Positions 37,403-49,624 of a stretch of 64,000 bases of DNA are shown here, piece by piece. Within the stretch, counting starts at the first letter, position 1. Each line of letters opens with the position of its first letter. Source of the stretch: Ridgeia piscesae. Taxonomy: Eukaryota > Annelida > Polychaeta > Sabellida > Siboglinidae. Under the pieces are notes generated by a model. That model made no database searches. It was not told the origin of the DNA and was given only the letters and a program-made list of their open reading frames with translations. The translations under genes and the position numbers were made by a program. Where the stretch lies: positions 402,501 through 466,500 of the forward strand of contig JAODUO010000033.1 of the NCBI GenBank assembly GCA_025642075.2, given 5' to 3'.

Positions 37403-39640
37403 GACGTTGATGTAATCACAATTGGCACAGAAGTAGTCCACCAAGATGCTCCAGACAAAGACAGCACAGTCGTTGAAACAGAACAAGACTGTGGCACAGC
37501 TACAAAATCTGACTTATGTAACAGACATACAGACCCAACAGACATTGCTCCTCACAGCCAAGCACCTGCTTACATAAGCATTCTCAAAGACTCACCAATG
37601 AACCCAAAAGCTCTGCCCAAGACTTCCTCATCGCTTCCCTCAGGAGCAGCGCCTGAACTGTTGCGGACTTTGAAGCAGTCCAGCTTGGACACTGCAAGAA
37701 TTGGTGTCAGCACAGTGTCATCCCGACTGATGTGCGACTTCTGTCCGATGGTGTTTGATGATGATTCCCAACTGATCCTACATCTGGACAGCCATGAGAA
37801 GGTGTGCTGTGCCACGCAGGTCGCGTCGACCTTTGAGTACAGCCATCACATGTACCAGTGCGTTGCCTGTACCTTCAGCACGCGCTCGCGTATGGTGTTC
37901 CGTGAGCACATCCGCAGCCACATCGTCAAGTTCCCCTACTCGTGTGGAAGATGTCACGCTGTGTTGGAGTCGATTGAGGCTCTCCGCCAGCATTCTGTAT
38001 TGCTCCACCCAGACATGTCCTGTTGGTTGATCCCTCGCCACTGTAGCACTCTGGAGCAGATTCTGCACAAGCTTGGACCCGAAGCCCCGTCCACTGTTAC
38101 ACGGCTTCAGAACACAGACGGAACTCCCATTACTGCAACTGTGCTGACTCAGGATGCACACCCAAGTGCACCCATAGCTAGGCCACAGTTGGAAAACAAA
38201 GAACAGCAGCCAGATGCTGAGCAAGTTATTGTTTTGGATGACATTGACGAAGAGGCGGAGAACCAGAATGACATCATGGATTCGCATTCGTCGTGTCATC
38301 TAAAAATCTCCTCAGTCGTGTCTCTGTCTGACAGCGCAAAGGCTGTCGAGAATTTCTCCAGCGTAGACAATTTATTGCACAGTACCGACAAGGACAGCGT
38401 GGTGGTACCTGGAACGTATCCCATGAGTCCAAGTAAGTCCGTGATGCTCCTTCAGTGTCAATACATCAATGGATTGTATCAGTGCAAGCGCTGCAAATAC
38501 GAGACGCCTGATCGTCGAAATTTCCGTTATCATGTTGTCCGTGAGGTTCATGAAAGGTCAAACATTTGTCATGACTGTCACGCGATACCCATTGCCACTC
38601 TGCTGAGTGAGTCGCACCATTGTCCAATGGTTGAGAAGGTGATGAAAGCCATGAGGCGACCTGCACAAACCTTTGGTGATTCGGAGGCATCTGCTACAAA
38701 TCAAGTCGACCCTGACACCACAGACACCAGAGTACCACTAAGCTCTGGGGTTGTGGATCAGGGTTACATATTACACATACCTGACAGAGGCGGTTCTGCA
38801 GAAGCATGTGGACAAGGAGACAATGCAGGTGCATCTGGTTTGAGGCGCACCACACCTGCTGGCGGAAGTCCTGCATGCAGGCCCCGTGACAGATTCATAT
38901 CGGCGACTAGCACGACACAAGCGTTTGTACTGAAGGAAGGTGCCACAACATCCACTGCAGGGGATACCACAAAAGTACCGACTCCTGTAGCTGTACTCGC
39001 ATCGTCTTTAGTCCACAACGAGGTTCCTGCATCCCGCCCTTCAGATGTGGTAGTTACCCCAACTCCCACTGTCATCTCACCGATTGTCATACAGCCCCTC
39101 AACAATGTGGGGATGCCGACAACCCTACATTACCCTTCCCCAGCCACCACTGTCGGGATGACAAACGGGGCTACTTATAGCACAGTGTGTGATGGGGAAA
39201 TGCCACATTTGTTGAGCCCACAGATGCTGGATTCTAGTGCGAACAACCTGGCAGGTTGCACAGGCAGCTGGTCCACCGAGTCAACCATTGGCTCGTTGTC
39301 CGGTGGTCAAGCTTGCTTCACTCCCACTGACCACAGAGGCAGCCTGGACTCGTCCTTCACTGAAGCCTTCAGCATGTTGGATGAGCTTGGCAATGCTCAG
39401 GCTGGCCTGTGTACTCTCCCACAGCCTCAGTTGAATGTTCCAAGTCCCCACAACCAGGCGCAGGATCTGGCGTCTGAGGTGGGCAAACCAAACGAAGTGA
39501 TCATAGTCCCCGAGTCCCCGACTGATTTGACGCCCGGAGGTGATGCAGTGACTCAGGTCATCGAGGTACAGCCCCCAAGAACAGACGTCATCATTACAGA
39601 CACGAGGAGTTCACCACGACTGATGAGGCACAAGGTGGCC
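37403..39640 (+). CDS. Giant C2H2 zinc-finger protein, exon 1 continued
   Basis: In the shifted frame the sequence reads on through DVITIGTEVVHQD to the ATG at 37,598 and beyond. Relative to that ATG there are three C2H2 fingers: Cys46/49 with His62/66, Cys88/91 with His104/108, and Cys116/119 with His132/137. A further finger pair starts near residue 294 (YQCKRC, then NICHDC, the second incomplete). The rest is a Pro/Ser/Thr-rich disordered region with D/E-D-D patches. The ATG at 37,598 is internal and not needed as a start. Coding sense ends near 39,640 (SSPRLMRHKVA). The open frame that runs on to 39,886 is produced by the unreliable segment that follows and should not be taken as the real C-terminus of this exon. 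Confidence 0.85.
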
Positions 39641-41080
39641 CAAATGGTTGCTTGGGTTTTGTTTCAAAGCCATGTGGCGACCTTTTTGCCAAACCTTACG
39701 GTATTCGGAAAGAAAATTTTTTTTTGTTTTTTACAAATAAAAAGGCCCGATCCAACCATTAGATACCTTGATCCCAAGGATCTGGGGTTTGGATCGGGGT
39801 TACAATTAATATACTGCCCAGAGGGGTTGTGCAGATCGAAAGGGTGGGGCTGGGAAAGACCAATGAAAGGTGCACCCTTGGTTTGAGGCGCCTCCAAAAA
39901 CACCAAGGGTGGGGAAAGGGTCCTTCCAGGGGGTTTGGAAGGGATTTCCATATGAGGGAAAGGGCCTTCCTGGGGTTTGGGAAAACCTTGAAGGTATGGT
40001 GAAACATCCCTGAGGGGTGTAACCTTAAAAAAGGGGTTAGGTAAATTTTCCTTTTAAGGCCTTGGGTTAGGTGCTTTTCCGGGTGTGTAAGGTCCTTCCA
40101 GGGGGTTCCTGATCCCGCCCTTTTCAGATGTGGTAAGTTCCCCAAAAGGGTCCAGGTGAACTTTTCCCACCGGTTGTGGTAAGCCCTTTCCAAGGGGGTG
40201 CCACATTTCCTACATTTAAGCCTTTCCCCCAGAGCGCTTCGGGAACAAAGGGGTGGTGAAGCCTCCAGGGGTGTTAGGGTGAAATTCCCAAACAGGGTGT
40301 TAAAGCCCCAGAGGGTTTAGGTGAACATTCCAAGGGGTTGAAGACCCTTTCCCAAACCGGGGGGTAAACCCATTGGCCGGGTGTGGTGGCCCCAAGGGTT
40401 GATGAAGGTCCCAGAGGGGGGAAACCTCCCAAGAGGGTAGCCTGGACTCGTCCTTGGCTGAAGCCTTCAGGGGGGTTGGGATAAAGGCCTTGGCAATGTG
40501 GTGGCCTTTGGGTTGGTAACTTTCCCACAGGGTGTTGAATGCCCCCAAAGGGGGTTTCCCCATAAAGGGCAGGCCCTTTCCCGGGGGTTTTGGGAAACCA
40601 AACGAAGTGTATGGTCCCCGGGGGTTTCCCCGAGGATTTAAACATTCCGGGGTGGTGCATTTTGAGGTTAGGTCTTTTCCAAAAGGTTTTAAGGTCCCCA
40701 AGGGATGAAAAGGGCCCTTTTAAATTTAAGACCTCCAAAAGGGAGGTGCACCAAAGGGTGTGTAAAGCCTTCCAGGGGGTTTAGGTCTTTGGGTTGTTGT
40801 GTTGTTTCCCAATTAAAGGTAATTTTGGGTGTGACTAAAGCCCCTTTAATTATGAACATACTCCCAAAGGGGGGAAATCTTTCCCAGGGGTTAGGTGAAA
40901 TTTCCCTTAAGGTTTAATGCCCTTGGGTTAGGAAATTTTCCAAAAGGGTGGGTGAAGACCCCAATATTAATTTTATATGGTGTGGTGGATCCCCAAGGGT
41001 TGGTAAAATTTGGGTGTGGTAAAAACCCTAGTCAGAATAAATAATTTTCCCAGAGGGTGTTGTGAAGATCGTTCAAGGGG
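39641..41080. other. Garbled near-duplicate of exon 1 mixed with the 24-bp array
   Basis: From 39,641 to about 40,760 the sequence is co-linear with 38,622-39,640, yet corrupted by inserted gggg/cccc/tttt runs and pieces of the adjacent array (ggtccttccag, gggtgtgg). Matching islands include gccatg.ggcgacct, tctggggtt..ggatc, ggtttgaggcgc, tcccgccctt..cagatgtgg, agcctggactcgtcc and gggaaaccaaacgaagtg. Beyond 40,760 the same texture continues without a recognisable exon partner. This looks like a chimeric assembly consensus. A decayed tandem duplication is the alternative. Confidence 0.8.
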
Positions 41081-42300
41081 GGTCTAGTGAAGATCCAAAG
41101 GATATGGTGAAGGTCCTTCCAGAAAGTATAGTGGGGGTCCTTCCAGAGGGTTAGGTGAACATTTTCCAAAGGGTGTGGTGAAGGTCCTTCCAGAGGGTTA
41201 GGTAAGGATCCTTCCATAGGGTGAGGGAAGGTCCTTCCTGGGGGTTTGGTGAAAGTCCTTCGAGAGTGTATGGTGAACATCCCTGAGGGTGTGGTGAAGG
41301 TCCTTCCAAAGAGAGTTTTAGAGGGGGGAAGATTTCCCAAAAGGGGTTTGGTGTGGTGAAGGTCCTTCCAGAGGGTTAGGTGAACATTTCCAAAGGGTGT
41401 GGTGAAGGTCCTTCCAGAGGGTTAGGTGAACATTTCCAAAGGGTGTGGTGAAGATCCTTCCAGAGGGTTAGGTGAACATTTCCAAAGGGTGTGGTGAAGA
41501 TCCTTCCAGAGGGTTAGGTGAACATTTCCAAAGGGTGTGGTGAAGATCCTTCCAGAGGGTTAGGTGAACATTTCCAAAGGGTGTGGTGAAGATCCTTCCA
41601 AAGGGTTAGGTGAACATTTCCAAAGGGTGTGGTGAAGATCCTTTCAGAGGGTATGATGAAGGTCCTTTCAGAGGGTGTGGTGAAGATCCTTCCAGAGGGT
41701 TAGGTGAACATTTCCAAAGGGTGTGGTGAAGATCCTTCCAGAGGGTTAGGTGAACATTTCCAAAGGGTGTGGTGAAGGTCCTTTCAGAGGGTATGATGAA
41801 GGTCCTTTCAGAGGGTGTGGTGAAGATCCTTCCAGAGGGTTAGGTGAACATTTCCAAAGGGTGTGGTGAAGATCCTTCCAGAGGGTTAGGTGAACATTTC
41901 CAAAGGGTGTGGTGAAGATCCTTCCAAAGGGTTAGGTGAACATTTCCAAAGGGTGTGGTGAAGGTCCTTCCAGAGGGTGTGGTGAGGGTCCTTCCAGAGG
42001 GTATGATGAAGGTCCTTTCAGAGGGTGTGGTGAAGATCCTTCCAGAGGGTTAGGTGAACATTTCCAAAGGGTGTGGTGAAGGTCCTTCCAGAGGGTGTGG
42101 TGAGGGTCCTTCCAGAGGCTAAGGTGAAGGTACTTCCTGAGGGTGTGGTGAAGGTCCTTCCAGAGGGTAAGATAAACGTCCTTCCTGATGGTGGGGTAAA
42201 GATCCTTCCTGAGGGTGTGCTGAAGGTCATTCCAGAGGGTGAAGTAAAGGCCCTTCCAGAAGGTAAGGTCAGGCACCTTTCATTGAGGTTAATGGCTGAA
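41080..42300. repeat. G-rich minisatellite, 24-bp and 46-bp units
   Basis: The basic unit is gtgaaggtccttccagaggg plus tgtg (24 bp). In most of 41,340-41,960 it alternates with a 22-bp variant (ggttaggtgaacatttccaa plus ag), giving a 46-bp dimer. The 22-bp variant shifts frame and adds TAG. The last stretch (42,073-42,262) is pure 24-bp units and stays open as an 8-residue VKVLPEGV repeat. Confidence 0.92.
42073..42262 (+). CDS. Possible exon encoding VKVLPEG repeats
   Basis: Eight 24-bp units translate in one frame as variants of VKVLPEGV, with most differences at conservative positions (I/V, K/R). A strong donor (GAAG|GTAAGG) lies at 42,263 in phase 1. The next plausible acceptor, ttgcag at 42,521, is also phase 1, joining ...VKALPE to ETPVIVGAHLH. 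Against it, no acceptor on the 5' side is evident and the upstream array is full of stops. This may be the tail of a coding array or an intronic array read by chance. Confidence 0.35.
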
Positions 42301-42521
42301 GATATGACTTGAAGGAACATGGCAGTTGATGGTGGGGAAAATGTGGTATGAAAACACTTTATCTCAGGAATGCTTTTTGAAACCTTGGCTCCGTCTTTAG
42401 GTGGGTTGCTCTATAATACCAGTTCACACACACGTATCAGGTCTTGAGCAGTGAACCTATTGCTACAGTATGGCTATTTAATGACATAGGGGGCCCACCC
42501 AGACACAGGCAGGTATTGCAG

Positions 42522-42699
42522 AGACACCTGTGATTGTAGGTGCACACCTGCACCGGTCTGTGGCTGATGGTGAGAGGACGGAGGATGAACGTTTTGCCTA
42601 CTACCGCTGCGGCTTCGCCTCCTGCAGCTACCTGGGGGACAGTGAGACAGGCTTCTGTAACCATTACTACGACTGCCACAGGGACGTCTATATCTACAG
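42522..42699 (+). CDS. C2H2 zinc-finger protein, exon 2
   Basis: The frame ending at donor CTACAG|GTAAAC (42,700) encodes DERFAYYRCGFASCSYLGDS followed by a Cys/His-rich stretch NHYYDCHRDVYIY. This looks like one variant finger. The junction with the next exon is in phase: AG plus G gives Arg, producing VYIYRCPFC across the intron and completing the spacing into the next finger. The 3' end is well supported. The 5' end is less sure: 42,522 follows ttgcag but without a strong pyrimidine tract. Confidence 0.72.
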
Positions 42700-43181
42700 G
42701 TAAACTCACCTGTAATCACTACTAGGACTTACAGACAGGTTGTTTGCAGGATGCAAGTTTTGTCAGTCCAGACATTTTGTGGGTTTAACTCACATACATA
42801 CAAGCCAGTCAAGATGTGTATTATTCCTGAAATAAACAACAAACACATGTTTGACATCCATTGTCATAGCATAATCTACAATAATTGTATAATTTCTGAA
42901 GACCGTTTTTAAATCTAGTAGAGGTAAGTGACATTGACACGAGGGGACTGTTTCACTAAAACATTAATAAAGAACTTCATACAGAACCTGTTATGTGTAA
43001 GGTACTTTCTAAATGCCAAAAACGTCAGCAAGGACAGTATTTCTGTAGCTGCTTTCGGTGTACGCAAGCAAACTAAAAGGCCAAAATCAGGATTATGAGC
43101 TCACAAGAATGTGAAATGGATGCCAGCTAGCTGACACGGAGTCACTGGAATGAAAGCCATTCCCACCTGTTTGTGTTGCAG

Positions 43182-45777
43182 GTGTCCATTCTGTACGGCC
43201 ATGTTCCGCTACCCACCAAAACTGTGTGACCACCTGCGTTACTGTCACCAACACGTGCGCTACCGCTGCCTCAGCTGCCGTGAGCCGTTCCTCACCCAGC
43301 GCGAGCTCATTGTCCACATGATCCAGAACCACAGGCTCAGCACCAGCATCCGCTGCGCCTCGCCCAGCGGCTGCACCGTCTCCACCAACAGCCTTAGTCA
43401 GTTCCGCGCTCACTACGAGCTCAGCCACGCCACTGAGTCACGATTCATCTGCAGCTGTTGTTCCATGGAGTTCAGTGCGATGGCGCCACTGCTGCGCCAC
43501 ATTGAGAAGAGTATCAACCGCTTCGTGAGTTGTCCGGTGTGTAAGCGCATGTCAACGGCGGCTGCATGCAAAAAGCTGCTGCATCACATCATCACAGAGC
43601 ACCCGGACGCCCCACGCACCATCGTCAAGATGAACTTTATCAACTGCTGGGAGAAGTTGGCTCTTGGCAACAGTTCTGTCAGCACCGCAACGTCGGGGAC
43701 AGCCATGCAGATGTTCACGCCGGACATCTTGAAGGGGATTACAAACCCGAGTGGTACGGCGGCTGGGAAGGGCAACAGGGAGGGTGAACCAGTGACCCAC
43801 CATCCACGGATAGTTGTGTCGGCAGCTCCTCTTGTGAAGATTGCGAAGGCGAAGCAGACAGCAAGGAAGACATCTGTTCCACATAGCGTCCTTAGAAATG
43901 AACTCATGCGAACTAAAGAACCTGAGGTCATGCTGACCTGCGATCGCTGTAACTTTGCCTGCATGATACCTGTGTTACTGGACCAGCACCGTCGGCTCCA
44001 TGACCGTGTGGTCGCTGTCCCCGTAGGCACGCTCTTCAAGTGCTCATGGTGTCCGTTCTACAGCAACTCTGTGAACGAGTTCAAGACACACTCCCGCTAC
44101 CATCTCACACCTCAGATGGTGCTGCGCTACTTCCGCTGCACCGTGTGCAGTCGATACGCGACCAACGACATGAATCTGATCGAGGACCACATGGAGAAGA
44201 AACATCCGGAGTCGTCATGTAGCTACAAGGTGTCACGCGAGGTGTTGACGCACCCCTACACCACCGTTTCATGTCAACACTGCGGCGTTACATGTCTGGG
44301 TGAAGCCAGCCTCGTGCGACACATGCAACAAAGCCACAGCGGTCTCTCAGCTACGCAGAAACCCAGCAGTCTCTCAGCTACAGAGAAACCCAGCAGACGC
44401 AGCACTATGCTTGGGAGACCTCCGCGAGAGTCATCAACGGTGAGCATCGAGAAATACCACTGTGACCTGTGTGAATTCGACACCAACAGCATGGCACTGA
44501 TGAAGCAACACCATGCAATGGAACACATGAGTAAGACGGTTGAACCCTCCCCAGTTGTGAAACAGGAGCCAGTCTCGAAGGAGCCAGTCTCGGTAGAGAG
44601 CCTCCCGCCACGTGAGACTGAGACGGTGACAGTCCCTGCCGTGGAGATTGACATCAGTGGGTCGCAGGGGTCGCGTAGCACGGCACTGCTGACATGTGAC
44701 CACTGCCCGTACAACACCCATGTCCTCCACCACATGGAGCGCCACAAGAAGAGCCACGAAGAACAGATGCAGATCACGGAGGGGTTCCGCTGTGGCTACT
44801 GTCGCTATGTGTCGACACAGAAGTCGACGATGACACGTCACGTACGTCGCTATCACGCCACCGAACCCATGAATCTGAAACTGGTGTCTGGGGGCGTGGT
44901 CACCGCCCTACCGCCAACAATGGATCTCGCAAACGATGAACAGACCAGCTCCAGCTCGGAGTTGAAGAATGCAGTGGTGGTTGGCACAGTGAACCAAGTG
45001 GAGCAGTCATTGCCCGTTCCTGGAAGTCAGTCATCGATGGAACACACGGGCAGCGACTCGTCGGTATTGTCCATCAGCGACAGCGAAGACGACCCAACAC
45101 AGAGTTCATTCAACTGTGACAAATGCTCGTACAAGGCTGCAAGTCGCAACCACTACCTACGCCACCAACGCAATCACTCGAATGCGTTCAGTGAGGGTTA
45201 TCGTTGCGTCCACTGTGGCTACACATCAGTGAGGAAGGGCCCCGTAACCAAACACATAACCTCGCAGCATCCAGGCCTGCCTGTCAGGATCACACATTTC
45301 CTTGGAAGCTCGAAGAAAAGCAGCTTGAAGGTCGTCATTCCCAACCAACACGTTGACAATGTGACTGTTCCACCCGTGCAGGTAATCACTGGTCTTCCGA
45401 GTTCCGTTAATGATGACAGTGTCGCCATCTGCAATGAACCGAACGCCTTCGTGGCTACAGGACCTGGCTCCATTGCAGCATTTGAGCTGTCGTTGCCCAA
45501 GGAGATGATATTCAAGGTCGCCGTTGAGTGTCCGATATGTGACTACTCCACGAAGGTCCATCACAACATGGTGCGCCATCTACAGGGACACTGTGACACG
45601 TTGAACACAGCGGCTCAAACCAAGGCTGGACAAACCAGCTCGACGGGTCCAGCTGGAGAGGTCAAGGACACAGATCGTTCAGGTCATGTGACGAGTGATG
45701 GAGTGTCCAGTGAAGGCATGAGACGGAGCATGTCAAGTGAGATCACCCTTACTGAGGCTGATGAAGAAAGCGACAAG
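43182..45777 (+). CDS. C2H2 zinc-finger protein, exon 3 (about 15 fingers)
   Basis: The exon runs from acceptor gttgcag (43,181) to donor AAG|GTATGT (45,778), 865 codons, ending in phase 0. It holds about fifteen C2H2-like fingers: five in tandem at the start (CPFC, YRCLSC, IRC, FICSCC, VSCPVC), then LTCDRC, FKCSWC, FRCTVC, VSCQHC, YHCDLC, LTCDHC, FRCGYC, FNCDKC, YRCVHC and VECPIC. Linkers are not the TGEKP type. A SUMO-type site (VVKQEP) lies near 44,555, and acidic Ser-rich spacers separate groups (SDSSVLSISDSEDD near 45,055). An in-frame ATG at 43,150 lies in the intron and is not the start. Codon use is GC-rich at the fingers, as in the other exons. DNA binding is the expected role; no close family was recognised. 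Confidence 0.92.
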
Positions 45778-46279
45778 GTATGTTCTCCAGAATTTGTCGT
45801 TTATAAAGGAGGCTGATATTTCTCATGAATAAGTTAGTTTGTTGACAATGTTAGGTGCCCTAATAGAAGACATTTTGTTACTTAATATTGATTTCTATTC
45901 ATGCTTATGCGATGCTTGATCCATACTAAAATATTAATCAAAGCCAGAAATATGAGTGTATTTGCAACTACCTGACACATCGAAGTGTCTTGGCTGTGTT
46001 GTTTTCAGTCCCAAGAATAATCAAATCTGACACGCTAATATTTATTTAGCCAGGCTGTGCACCAATCTGCCCAGGTACATGTTGTTTGTTAAGTTGCACT
46101 GCTATGAATCACCTGCAATATCTCAGTTTTTCAATTTGTTACCCACAAGAAAAAAATAAAATAGTAAAACAAACTAGTTGTGGTACATTCCTGCATTGCA
46201 GTTAGTACAGAATGTGTAGCCTGTATATGCTGTGGATATGTTCCACAGGTTGTTTGATGCTAGTAATCGTTCTTTTCAG

Positions 46280-49200
46280 CCTTCGGAGGCAGAAAAACAG
46301 ACTGACACAACATCATACGGCGACAGCTCATCGGAGGAGGATGACGACAGCGACTATGTCGTAGAAGAGGGTGGTGAAGCAAGCAGGGGGGCACAGGATT
46401 CCACCCAGTACTGCACTAGGGTGCAGCACATGGATTTGTACCGCTGCACTAAGTGTGTCTTCATGCACCGCTTCCCGTCGAAGGTTCGCCGTCACTACTT
46501 CTACAAACATGCCAAGTGCTACCCCTACAAGTGCGGCCACTGCACCTTTGAGGCGGTCGAGAGTGGCAAAATCAAACGTCACTGCATTCTCATGCACGAC
46601 CTTCTCCCCATCAAGGTCATCAAGCGACAAGTTGACAGCACCAATGACTTGCAGACTCTCTCTGAGGGAGTCATCATGTCGGACGTGCGTCACGAGAACA
46701 TTGGTGTCATCAACGAAGACGACATCACCGATGACACAGATGCGTGGCTCAGTGCGTACATCACAAAGACAAATAACGACAACCGACAGCAGTGTCGTAT
46801 CTGCGGGTACGTCCAACTGGGGGCATCGTCGGTGAAGCGGCACGTTCTCGCCGTGCACCTCAAGTTCTACCCCTACAGCTGTCGCTACTGCTGCTACTCA
46901 CAGGTGGAGATCAACAAGGTGAAGAAGCACATTGAACACTCACATCCCGGCCGACCGTGCTGTGTCGTCAAGAGGAAGCTGGGTGGGCCGCCAGGGGAGG
47001 GTGATGATGTCGTCAACACGGAGGGTGATGATGTGGTCAACACGGAGGGTGATGATGTTGATGGGGAGGATGTATTGGTGCAGGACATGTCTGGAGGCAT
47101 CAGCCCAGTGGTGGAAGTGCATCAGGTTGAGGACACGGTTACTGGGGGTGATGCAGATAGTGTTGCGCAGGATGCGGGTGATATCACTTGTGATGAACCA
47201 GCTGATCTAAGGATTGATAAAGTCATGGCCAAGCCTACTTCAAACACCGTGGAGCAGGATGCCACCAGTATTGCACTGCAGCCAGTTGAGGGTGCTACAG
47301 GTTCTGGACTGGTTGAACAACCAGCTGGACGTCACGATGAAGGTAACAGTGAAATTAACAAGTCTGTCGTGATGAACATCGATAGACAGAGTCCAGATAA
47401 ACACACTGTAATACCTGGTGATGAGAATGAGGAACGTTTGGTGGACAAAGCTGATGAGATGCCTCAACCTGGTTCAGTTGCATGCAAGGTGTCTGAAGAG
47501 ACAGTCACACCCCTACAAAGTGGTGATGATGCCAGCAGAGAACATGACACTGTATCAGTTGGTGGACAGAATGACATTGTAGACATCAGTAACACTGACA
47601 TCTCAGAGGACAAAAGGGACCAGACGACTGATGCAGTTCTACAGGAACCTGCCACAGAACCAACTGATGTAGTTGAGGGAGAAAGCAGTGATGTCCCTGA
47701 TACAAAAGGTGACAGTGAGACGGCGAATCAGGACATTGATGCTGGAGACAGCAGCACCAAAAGTACGGATATTCCGACATCTGCCCGAATTGAGGCGGGC
47801 AGCGAGTTGTCAATTGAAGGAGAAATGACTGGCATGAGGAATGGGGCTGACACAGCTGACACTTCCAGTGGGACACAAGGACATGGAGTTGGATCAGCTG
47901 GTGAAATGTCAGGTTCTGGAGGCTGTCTTGGTGAACATCAAGAAGTAAATGGTCATAGCAAAGATCCAAATGATGAAGGAACAATGCTACCTGAAGTGAC
48001 AAGCAGTGACAGTGTAGTTATCCCCAGTAATGCAGTGGAAAGTCAGACTTCAGCTGAAAAAGGTACAGAATCTTTGGATGATGGAGGACAGCAAAAAGGA
48101 ACTGAAACTGTGGATAAGAATACACTCGAAGATCAGGAAGAAAGCCTAAATGTGGAGCAGAATTCTTGTGTTCCCTCTGAGCAAAATGAAGGTGCAGATT
48201 TTTTATCAGATGGAGACGAAGATAATGATGGTGGAGGGGCTGATGCAGAGGAGTCTGAAGACTTTGAGGGAGGCAGTGAGGATACTCACAGGACCCAGTT
48301 GGAAGAAACTGGCAATGTTTCAAGTAGGGCTAACTCCCCAACCCAGCACAGTGGAAATGCACAAATTGGGCACATTGACAATGTCCCAATGGATCTAGGC
48401 ACAGTGACGACAGAGACGGCTGGTTCTTCACTTCCTCAGATGAGACATATCAAGCAGGAGACACCAGCCACCTGCGATGGCTACGCGAGGCACAGAGAGG
48501 AACCAATCCTTTCCATGTTTGCCAATGAACTGGCTGAAACTGCCATCAAGCAAGAACATTCTCAGGCAACAGACTTGACAAATGCATCGCTTGTCATATC
48601 CCAGAAGGCCAAAGGAGTGTGTCCGATGAACGTCAGACATGTTGCATACCACCAGTCGCTCTTGAAGCAGCGCAAGGTCTTCCTGTGCGTCTACTGTGAC
48701 TATCGCAGCATGTACTCTCCATCGGACGTACGCAAGCACATATTTGCCGTGCACATGCGCCGCTACCCGTACCGGTGCAGCTACTGCGGGTTCCAGAACA
48801 TGAAGAAGTTCAACGTGCAGAAGCACACGAAGAAGATGCACGCCGGCAAGCTTGTTGTCGTCGCCGAGGCCCCGGTCTTCCGCAACAACATCACGGTGCT
48901 CGAATCGCAGGGCAACAAGGTCAACGTCGGCGTTGTCGGTGCTGACGGTATCCCTGTTCTCGACGTCGATCTGTTGGGTCCTCTCCTGCTGCAGCTGGAT
49001 GACTCCCCGACAAAAGACATCCCGGGCAAGAAGTGGTCCAGAAAGCCGTCTGTGCCAGAATCAACACTGCAGGACGCCAGCTCAGTGCCCAGCTCAGAGA
49101 CGGAGAAAGAATCAACCGAAACCACAGCCGTGCCACAATGGCGGTGCTGTGAGTGTGGGCTGGAGGCAGTCAAGATAGGGCGAGTTCAAGTACACGTGCT

Positions 49201-49624
49201 CACCCGCCACCTCAAGCTGCGACCCTACCAGTGCCCCTACTGCGCCTGGGGCACGTGGAAGACAACCCCAGTGGAGGAACATGTCCGTCTGAAGCACCCC
49301 TCTGACACAGTGCAGGTTCTTGAGAATGTCCAACGCAAGTACACTGAGATCAAGAAGTACATTGTAGCAATCCCGGAGTCTGAGCCAGCGCCTGCGCTAG
49401 CACCTAGAGTGGTGGCGGAGGTTTCGCCGGTACAGATCGGCAGCGAGTTGCCGACCATGCACTGTGACCTTTGCCCTTACACGGCGTCATCGCAGACCCG
49501 ACTGCAGAAGCACCGCAAGACGCACTTCAGCTACCGGCCATTTGGGTGCTTCCACTGCGAGTACACCTCCTTCTCTCGCTTCAAGGTGCGCTGTCACAGC
49601 TCACGCGTGCACAAGGACAAACAG
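46280..49624 (+). CDS. C2H2 zinc-finger protein, exon 4 (five finger pairs)
   Basis: Bounded by acceptor cttttcag (46,279) and donor CAG|GTGGGT (49,625), both phase 0, 1,115 codons. Two finger pairs lie near the start (YRCTKC/YKCGHC at 46,438-46,585 and QCRICG/YSCRYC at 46,790-46,945). Three lie near the end (FLCVYC/YRCSYC, WRCCEC/YQCPYC, MHCDLC/FGCFHC). Within a pair the second finger follows a (Y/R)PY linker. The roughly 550 residues between are acidic and Ser/Thr-rich, with a triplicated 24-bp coding repeat (GDDVVNTE, 46,995-47,062) and two SUMO-type sites (IKQE near 48,450 and 48,547). The upstream ATG at 46,232 is intronic. Confidence 0.93.

Noticed and set aside
39641..39886. C-terminal extension of the exon 1 open frame
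   Set aside because: It lies in the garbled near-duplicate; its sense is not consistent with the exon and it shows no domain.
40274..42320. Pro/Gly-rich open frames on the minus strand
   Set aside because: They are the antisense of the corrupted segment and of the 24/46-bp array.
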